A stretch of DNA of 64,000 nt from Castor canadensis (taxonomy: Eukaryota > Chordata > Mammalia > Rodentia > Castoridae), in NCBI RefSeq assembly GCF_047511655.1, contig NC_133399.1, positions 4,653,333 to 4,717,332 of the forward strand, read 5' to 3'. Made by a program: the position numbers and the translations under genes. The notes under the pieces are model-generated. The model was not told where the DNA came from. It was given only the letters and a program-made list of their open reading frames with translations, and made no database searches. Shown one piece after another: positions 57,601 through 64,000 of this stretch. Numbering within the stretch: the stretch's first letter is position 1; each line of letters begins with the position of its first letter.

Positions 57601-57604
57601 TCTT

Positions 57605-57838
57605 TTTGTTTGTTTGGCTGCACTGGGATTTGAACTCAGGTTCTCACACTTGCTAGACATGTGCTCTTACTCTAGTTGAGTGACTCAACTAGCTCTTTTT
57701 TTGTGATGGATTTTTTTTAGATAAGATTTCAAGGATTTTTGCTAGCTCAGGCATTGAACAGGACGCTCCTGATCTCTGTCTCCTGAGCAGCTAGAATTAC
57801 AGGGGTGAACTACAGGGACCTGGGTTCTTTATGATCTT
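57605..57838 (-). mobile_element. B1-dID SINE, minus strand
   Basis: CTGCACTGGGATTTGAACTC, CACACTTGCTAGACATGTGC, CTCCTGATCTCTGTCTCCTG, AGCAGCTAGAATTACAGGGG. Mirror of 25,172. Confidence 0.85.
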
Positions 57839-60480
57839 ATGGTGACTATAAAGTTTGATTTGTTTGATGACTCAGGATTAGATTTGTCAAATTCACCTTA
57901 CAGTTATTAGCAAATCATTTCAAAGATATTTGCGCTGATTACTTCATAGTCATTTTAATGCAAAAAAAGGCACTTGGAAAGTGTTTGGTGGAGTATCTGA
58001 GTTTACAAAGGGGGTAACAGAAAGAATGTTGGTTCTGTGCTCCTTTTCTAGTGCAGAAATGATTGGAAGTGTGGGTTAATTGCAGCTACTTATGAGAGTT
58101 ACAATTTTAGAATATATCATTCCACCACTTTCCTTTCATGTGGAGGTAGTTGATTAGAGACAGTGTAATTTGGGCCAATGAAAACAAATCTGAGAGGCCC
58201 AGGCTTCTCAGATACATTTATATTTTTCCTGAGGAGGCAAAAAGTTGGTGTATTTAGAAGGTGATGTGGGTGTGTAGTAGAAATTAAAAGTTTTGGTACT
58301 TGTGTAAGTTTCCAGCACAGAGATTCTGAAATCCTTGAAATTTCTGAGGCAATAGGAGTGTATTTCGTTGTTTTCCTAAGCCCCATTGAGGCAATGTTTG
58401 CATTTATTCTAATGATTTGGCTTAGGGTGGTACCTCTCTATGACTTTAGGAAGGTGACTGGTGTGACCAGATATAGCAAACATGTGCTATGGCTTGTTGC
58501 CTGTTTCACACTGCCCAGAAGTTGGCAGGACTGTGATAAGTCTGGATGGTGTCAGATTTGAATTGAAGGACAATTAGCTGTTATTTGAAAGTTGGTTGGT
58601 GTTGGTATTACCACATTTTTTTTTTTTTATCAGAAGTGATGGCAAAGAAATATAGCATAAGTCATAAAACATTTGGGATCTTTGGGGGAATGTTTGGTAA
58701 TGTTATCAGAGTGTCCATTCTTGGTACTTCTGTCTTGTGTGAGATGAATTCAGGCAAGGCACTGGAGTTGAGCAAAAGTGAAGCATGGTTTGTGAAGGAT
58801 AGAAAACCCATTGAGCAGATTTCACAGGTAGCAGTTAGGCACAAAACTTGTGGACATACTAAGCAAACCTACAATGGTGGAAGAGATCAGAATGTTTCTG
58901 AAAATAAATATTGCAGTTAATACATCTCAATGTACATTGACAAAGATTAAGATAGCTCACTAAAGTCACAGGATGTCAGAAGACAACTCTGAGAATTTTG
59001 CTCACCTTAAAGTGGGTGAATGAAAACAGTTTCTGGAGCAATAGATCTTTCAGAAAGACTCAAGCCCATAAACCATATCCCTTGTGATGAGGTTGACCCA
59101 AAAGATTTTGGTCATTTTAATTATGTAAAGTTGCCCTAGTGTTCTATACTGTTAGCAGAATATTCTTTTAGTATGGGGGTTGTGGGATTGTTGCTCTGTA
59201 GAGTATGGATAATTTGAATTTCTTAAGAAGTTTTGATAGTGTCTGAATTTATCTGAAGTTTTATGGATATTTGCTTCTTTTGTGATTTGCCAATATGTGG
59301 AGTGTTCTAATTTATTACACTTGTCCACTTAGCATTAAACTGCTTCTTTGTTTGCTGTTGCTTGTCATATACTGATGACTTGTGTTGTTGAGCATTTTTC
59401 CTACTTGTTCCTTCATGTTACTTTTGCCCCCATCTCACCCCTTCCTCTCTGTCATTCTTCTTTTGCTGTTCCTTTGTCTGTGTAAATGGTATTTTTCTAT
59501 TAATTTGAAGGTCAGATGGTTATTATAAATTCAGCAAAATGATGTACTCTGCATTTAGCTGGTGTAGTACAGCCTTGCTGAAATCCTTTACCTATTTTTT
59601 TTTTAACCTATTAAACAAGGTCTTGTGATTGCTAAGGCATGTACTACACCACTTTAGCCAGTCTGAGAGGTGTGGTCTTCTATTAAATATATTATCACAT
59701 TTCTGTCCTACTTTATAATAACAAGTACTTTTAAAATGTATCACTGCTAATTTTCTGAACATGTAAAATCCTTTTCTAAGTAAGTTAAGTGCATTTCGAA
59801 TAAAGATATGCTGCTTCATGGACAGGGCAGGCATGTTCCCCATTGTTGTTCTCCAACCCGTATATAACTCTTCTTACTAATTGCTCATATTATAAGGTAT
59901 GAACACCTAGTCCACAGTTCACTTTCAATGACTTTAACCAAAGGTTTTCCTTGAATATGAGTTGTGTGGAAGAAAATAAAGAATTTTTGTTCATTTCTTA
60001 ATTTTCTAACACTGCTTTTCTTTATGTGGTCTAAGTTATTAGCTTATATGTTTTTGTTTCACTCTAGAGAACTTTCAACAAATTACAAAATTCTGATACT
60101 GGTGACACATTCTGTGAACTTTAAAGTATTTTCTTTTTCTTCTGGCTGCATAATTTCAATCACTTTCATGTTGGTTCTTTGTTCTTTTTATTCTAGTCCA
60201 CCATTGAGCACCAATAATGATGGATTCATTGAACTTGTTGTAGGTCCATCTTCATAATTTCTATATAATCCTTTGATGATTTCTAAGTCTTTACTGATAT
60301 TATCTTTACTCATAGTATTTTCCACTTTACTGGTTCTTCAACATGCTTGCCTACAATTCTTTGAGTCTACTTTAGACAGTTCCAAGAAAGTCTTTGTGGA
60401 ATGTGTCCACTGCCTGAGATTTTTCAGCAGTTTCTCATTCTGAAAATAGAATTTTGGACCCAGGGCAAAAGCTCCTCTGA
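57839..60480. other. Right-arm interval, no gene
   Basis: Mirrors 22,600-25,150 throughout. Frames of 67-111 codons (58,358; 58,585; 59,964) are not preserved in the left arm, where the mirrored positions carry stops and indels. I therefore treat them as chance. Confidence 0.55.
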
Positions 60481-60860
60481 TTGCACATTCTAGGTCCAGC
60501 TAATTACCCTTCAATTTCAAATAAAGAAGAATGGTGAAGGCAGGGAAAGGAAAATTTTTTTCACAGACAGGGATATGCTGTGGGATGAGGCAGAGTAAGT
60601 ACTCAGCTCATGTTCACCATCTGCAGGGTACAGACATGAGATATAGATTTAAATAGGCAAAGAACTGGGGGCAGGGACCAAAGATATGCACAGTTGAACA
60701 GTTCCAGTCACAGGTGTGTCTAGTTGTTATAACTCAGCTGTAGTTTTGGGAGAGGTTCTGGAGTTGTTTTCTGGAGGATGGTCCATCCAAAGGAGATCTA
60801 CTCTTTGGAGTAGATTTGGTTTCATATCATGCAGAAAAATTTATCTTCTAATTCCTAGAT
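60480..60860 (-). mobile_element. LTR-like block, minus strand
   Basis: Mirror of 22,260-22,640, including CAGACATGAGATATAGATTT and GGTTCTGGAGTTGTTTTCTGG. See that entry for the reasons to suspect an LTR. Confidence 0.45.
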
Positions 60861-60991
60861 TCCAAGGGAGTTGCAAGAAGAGTGCAGAGAATAACTCAGA
60901 GAACAGACTGAATGAAAATGGAGAGAGAAAGTAGATGGATTAATGTGACATAACTTTGTTATGTTTGAGTTTCAAGAATATTGTCTTTTTT

Positions 60992-61098
60992 AAAAAATAT
61001 GTAACACTTCAGGAATTTACATGTCATCCTTGTGCATGGCCACGTTAATCCTCTCTGTACCATGCTATTTTCAGCATATGTGCTACTTAAGTGAACAC
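60992..61098 (-). pseudogene. RNU6: U6 snRNA pseudogene
   Basis: On the minus strand the 107 bases run from GTGTTCACTTAAGTAGCACAT to ATATTTTTT and follow U6 along its full length. GTAGCACATATGCTGAAAAT, ATGGTACAGAGAGGATTA (ACAGAGA box kept), CACAAGGATGACATGTAAAT and CCTGAAGTGTTACATATTTT are all in the right order. About one position in five differs from the mammalian U6 I remember, including the 5' stem (GTGCTCGCTTCGGCAG in U6) and the AGC triad region. I see no snRNA-type proximal sequence element upstream. It is a dead retroposed copy. No counterpart was found in the left arm. Confidence 0.9.
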
Positions 61099-61229
61099 GA
61101 TACTGACTGTTTTAATAACATCAGATCACTTGATGTTTCTATTATGATTTAAATCTGTGTTGCATTTATGAGTGAATTCAAATATATTTTTCAAATTGTT
61201 CCCCTTGGCTTTAATTTATTCAATATCTG

Positions 61230-62010
61230 AGTATTTTTTTAATAGATTTCCCTATCAGTGACCCAAATGGAAAGAGATTTCCCCTGTCGCCTGCGTATCT
61301 CACCAGTTTCTACCACATGGAGCTCTGCCCTGATCTAACTTGAGGCCTTTCACCTATAGCTAGACCAGCACTCCAGGCCAGCACTCATTGGATCAGCAAC
61401 TGACCCTTGCTGGAAGTTCCCAGAGATAGGACAATGCAGGGACCTTTCATTGATAAAGTTCCAGACTCAGGAGCTTATCAATATGGTTTGTCACCACTGC
61501 ACCTTGACTGAATGCCTAGAAGAAAAGAGAACTTTCCTAGTGTCAGCATGTTATGAAAAGTCCATGTGTCTTTAGATTCTATACTAACAGTAGTGTTCAT
61601 TGTGGTTCCTGGGTCTCTTTTTTCTTTCATTTCAGCCCTTGTTGTTTGCTACACACCGAGGCTCTCGTTATCTTCCTTGTGTACTATGTATATATTGTGA
61701 GGTTCATATGTTTCTCTCTATTTTCCATGAACCTGCACTGTATGTTTTGTGAGGCTCTTGCTTTCTATTACTTAAGTCTGCCCCTGATCCTGTGGATGCC
61801 TCAGGCTTATTGTTTTTTTCTCTCCCTCTCCTGATCTTCAGTTGTCTACTTTGTATAGGATGCTGTCCACTACTGAACCTTCAGTGCCTTCCCATCATTG
61901 CCCAATTTGAAAGATTATGCTTCACCATCTTTCTGGCTCTGTGCCTCAGAGGAGCTAATAATTCACTGATGCACTAGTCCAGTCCACCATCTTCACATTT
62001 GTTAATGACA
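61230..62010 (+). repeat. Block shared with 39,440-40,260
   Basis: Direct repeat: GCTAGACCAGCACTCCAGGC, CTTGCTGGAAGTTC.CAGAGAT.GGACA, TAATAATTCACTGATGCACT and CATCTTCACATTT. The 93- and 106-codon frames in the two copies are on opposite strands or shifted, so coding is not supported. Confidence 0.85.
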
Positions 62011-62127
62011 TGTGCAGATACTGATCCCTCCCTTCAATCATATATACATGCTGTGTGTATTATGTATTATTGATGTGATATGGTTTTGTTTGTTTTTCTT
62101 TGTTGTTGTGTCTCTATTAGAAATCTT

Positions 62128-62222
62128 TTCTTCAGTGGTGGAATTCCTGTAGTGTTAGAACACCTGTCTAGGAAGCATGAAAACCTTAGTCCAAATCCCA
62201 GTACTTCTAACAAAGAAAAAAA
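62128..62222 (+). mobile_element. ID-like SINE with target duplication
   Basis: GTGGTGGAATTCCTGTAGTG ... TTAGTCCAAATCCCAGTACT, flanked by TTTTCTTCA on the left and GTTTTCTTCATAG on the right. The paralogue at 40,380 has the unoccupied site (TAATATTTTCTTCATAG). Confidence 0.85.
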
Positions 62223-62454
62223 TGTTTTCTTCATAGTTACCATAAGGGCTACATAAAATATATATGGCCATTCAAAATTTAGCAAACAAAGCAGGTATTT
62301 TTGAATATCAAGACAATTTACATTTATTTCATTCCCAGTCCACATTCAATGTTATTCCTTTCACACTTTACATCTCCATATACTTTGTATTCATTAAGTA
62401 ATTGTATATGATTTTTTTGTTTTTAATGTTTATTTCTCACTGAAGTAAAAAAAA

Positions 62455-62543
62455 GTTTTGGTATTAGTGAGTTTTTTAACACACGGGCTCACATTTGCTA
62501 GGCAGGCACCCTACCACCTGAACCACTCTGTCAGTTCTGAAGT
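62455..62543 (-). mobile_element. ID-like SINE, minus strand
   Basis: GCTAGGCAGGCACCCTACCA and CTGAACCACTCTGTCAGTTC. Mirror of 20,356. Confidence 0.8.
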
Positions 62544-63024
62544 TAAACATTTTTATACTCTGGGTTACAGCATTACAGTATTCTAAATATGACTAAAATT
62601 TACTTTTATCCAGTGGGATTAATAACATTTTCATGCCATTTTAAGGTCACTTGTTAAACTTTTGCTTTTGTCATCTGTAAGCTGTCTCACCACCTCCTTA
62701 AGGAGGACACACAGAGAATATTCTAAACTGATCATCAGCTTTGATAAATGCAGGGATTACAGGACAATTCTGAGGAATCCATTCTTTAATAAAGATGAGT
62801 GGGTTTTAGTACTGTCTTCACCTGAAGTCAGAGTTTTGCGGTCTTTCTGTTTGTGCATGATTGCTCAATGCACAGTTTTGCTACTTTTATTACCTAGCAA
62901 TACCACCTCACAGAAGAAGTGCTTACTTATTGTATTTATATTCTCAAGTAATGATTGAACTCTTCATATACAATTAAAAACTATACAAATCTGTGAGATT
63001 TTATTAGCATATATTAATTATGCA

Positions 63025-63250
63025 AATTAATGGATCTCAGGGCTTTGCACTTGCTTGCAGGTACTGTACTACTTACTACTTGAGTCACACCTCTAGCCCT
63101 TCTTTCTCTGGCTATTTTTTTGAGATCAGGTATTTCCACCCCACCCCCCCCTTTTTTTTTTTGACCCCTTGGTAGGCCTGGATGATGTCAGCCTACCAAG
63201 AACCTCAGATGACAGGCAATGGCCATTGGTGCCTGGCTCAGTATGGCATT
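63025..63250 (-). mobile_element. B1-dID SINE, minus strand
   Basis: CTACTTGAGTCACACCTCTA, TTTTTTTGAGATCAGGTATT, GACAGGCAATGGCCATTGGT. Mirror of 19,661; an internal T/C-rich tract replaces the A-rich linker. Confidence 0.75.
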
Positions 63251-63719
63251 TTCATACATTTATGTAGTGTTCTTTGATCACAAACACTCTTCTGCACACT
63301 CTTCTCACCTTCCTGGTTGTCCTCTTCCTTTCCTCACATAGTCTGTATTACTTTCATGTCTTTTAAAATATTCATCGTATGTCACATAAAACCTCTTCAT
63401 ACACAGCATTATTTACACAGGTGTTTATATATAGATACTTGAAATATAAAGCTATTCTGATAATTTATATAGAGAAAGATATTAATGTAAACTTTATACT
63501 ATAGATACATGTAAAAAAACTTTTGAAAGATACATAAAAATATAGAAATTTTTTGTATAAACACAAATTCTCCATATACATATAGAAGATAAATAAAAGT
63601 TCTTATTTGAAAAATTCACAAAATAAATACCTTGTACCATACCACATAAGAAGAATGGTGAGCAGAAAGCCTTTTACCTGGTGCATCTGTTGACTCTCAA
63701 TCTTGTTATTCATGAAAAT

Positions 63720-63920
63720 ACTAATTTTGGCAACTGTAGATCATGCCTATAATCCTAATTACTTGGTAAACTGAGGTTACTATGATTGTGTTGAAGGGTA
63801 GCTTGGATGAAGAAGTGACCCCCATCTTCAAAATACTCAGAGTAAAATGGAGTTGCAATAGAGCACCTGTTTTAGAGCACAAAGCCATGAGTTCAAACCC
63901 AAATCCCACAATTCAAAACA
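63720..63920 (+). mobile_element. B1-dID SINE
   Basis: GATCATGCCTATAATCCTAA, AGGGTAGCTTGGATGAAGAA, GCCATGAGTTCAAACCCAAA. Mirror of 19,010. Confidence 0.8.
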
Positions 63921-64000
63921 AGCCAAAAACTAAGATATGTACTTTACTTTATACCTGTCTCAGACTGGTGTATTTTACTATTAACAAGAGAAACTGGTCT

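Larger units (their letters stand above)
54740..64000 (-). repeat. Right arm of the large inverted duplication (partner 18,930-28,190)
   Basis: Mirror image of the left arm, with the last base of the window still inside the homology, so the true arm may be longer. Differences from the left arm include a U6 pseudogene at 60,992 and an extra block, 61,230-62,010, shared instead with 39,440-40,260. The whole arm contains no coding frame that I accept. Confidence 0.9.

Noticed and set aside
1..64000. CRISPR arrays, operons, ribosome-binding sites, phage or bacterial mobile elements
   Set aside because: The SINEs, retropseudogenes and microsatellites mark this as mammalian nuclear DNA. No regularly spaced identical short repeats occur.
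56560..64000. KRAB-A or C2H2 zinc-finger exon downstream of P4
   Set aside because: Searched by eye for GATGTGGC...GAGGAGTGG and for linker-coding ACTGGAGAGAAACC strings on the plus strand, and their complements at 1-26,400; none found.

Overview
This is nuclear DNA from a mammal, and almost certainly a rodent. It is AT-rich, has no long open reading frame, and is littered with short interspersed elements. Most of these carry a tRNA-like half (A-box-like GTGGCTCAAGTGGTAGAG, B-box-like GAGTTCAAACCCCAGTACC). Many also have a 7SL/B1-like half in front (GCCTGTAATCCTAG, AGTTCATGAGACCCTATCTC). That composite matches what I know as the B1-dID / ID-like SINEs of squirrel- and beaver-related rodents; a castorimorph such as beaver is my best guess, by inference only. 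The longest open frames are about 120-148 codons, cross SINEs or low-complexity DNA, and resemble no protein I recognise. I therefore call no intact protein-coding gene.

The dominant structure is segmental duplication. About 18,930-28,190 is repeated in reverse complement at about 54,740-64,000, with roughly 26.5 kb between the arms. Short stretches compared by eye are about 90% identical. Inside each arm a unit of about 1.1 kb is tandemly duplicated. Parts of the left arm recur in direct orientation at 1-1,650 and 10,380-15,610. Parts of the right arm recur at 39,440-42,720. A second, nested inverted pair (28,220-29,780 against 35,690-37,250) and a direct copy (35,640-38,250 against 51,650-54,050) fill the spacer.

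The only gene-like signal is a set of four copies of a GC-richer promoter plus first exon. Two are on the minus strand (26,407 and 28,025) and two on the plus strand (54,929 and 56,560), so the two sets point away from each other. The module has inverted or direct CCAAT boxes, a YY1-like GCCATATTT, and an exon ending in CACCTGGA...AGAA...AAATG followed directly by a GTGAG donor. This strongly recalls first exons of KRAB zinc-finger genes, in which the start codon abuts the first splice donor. The 26.4 kb and 56.5 kb copies are intact. The 28.0 kb copy has lost its ATG and the 54.9 kb copy has lost its donor GT. No KRAB or zinc-finger exon is visible in the window; any such exons would lie outside it, or the modules are orphans.

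Other identifiable pieces are a solo LTR at 293-664 with target-site duplication, a processed HNRNPA1 pseudogene (minus, about 51,066-51,525), a U6 snRNA pseudogene (minus, 60,992-61,098), three long TG/CA microsatellites, several LTR-like fragments, and a 630-bp-spaced tandem repeat at 15.9-16.8 kb.

All duplication boundaries were read by eye and are accurate to some tens of bases. SINE edges are accurate to about 5-20 bases.
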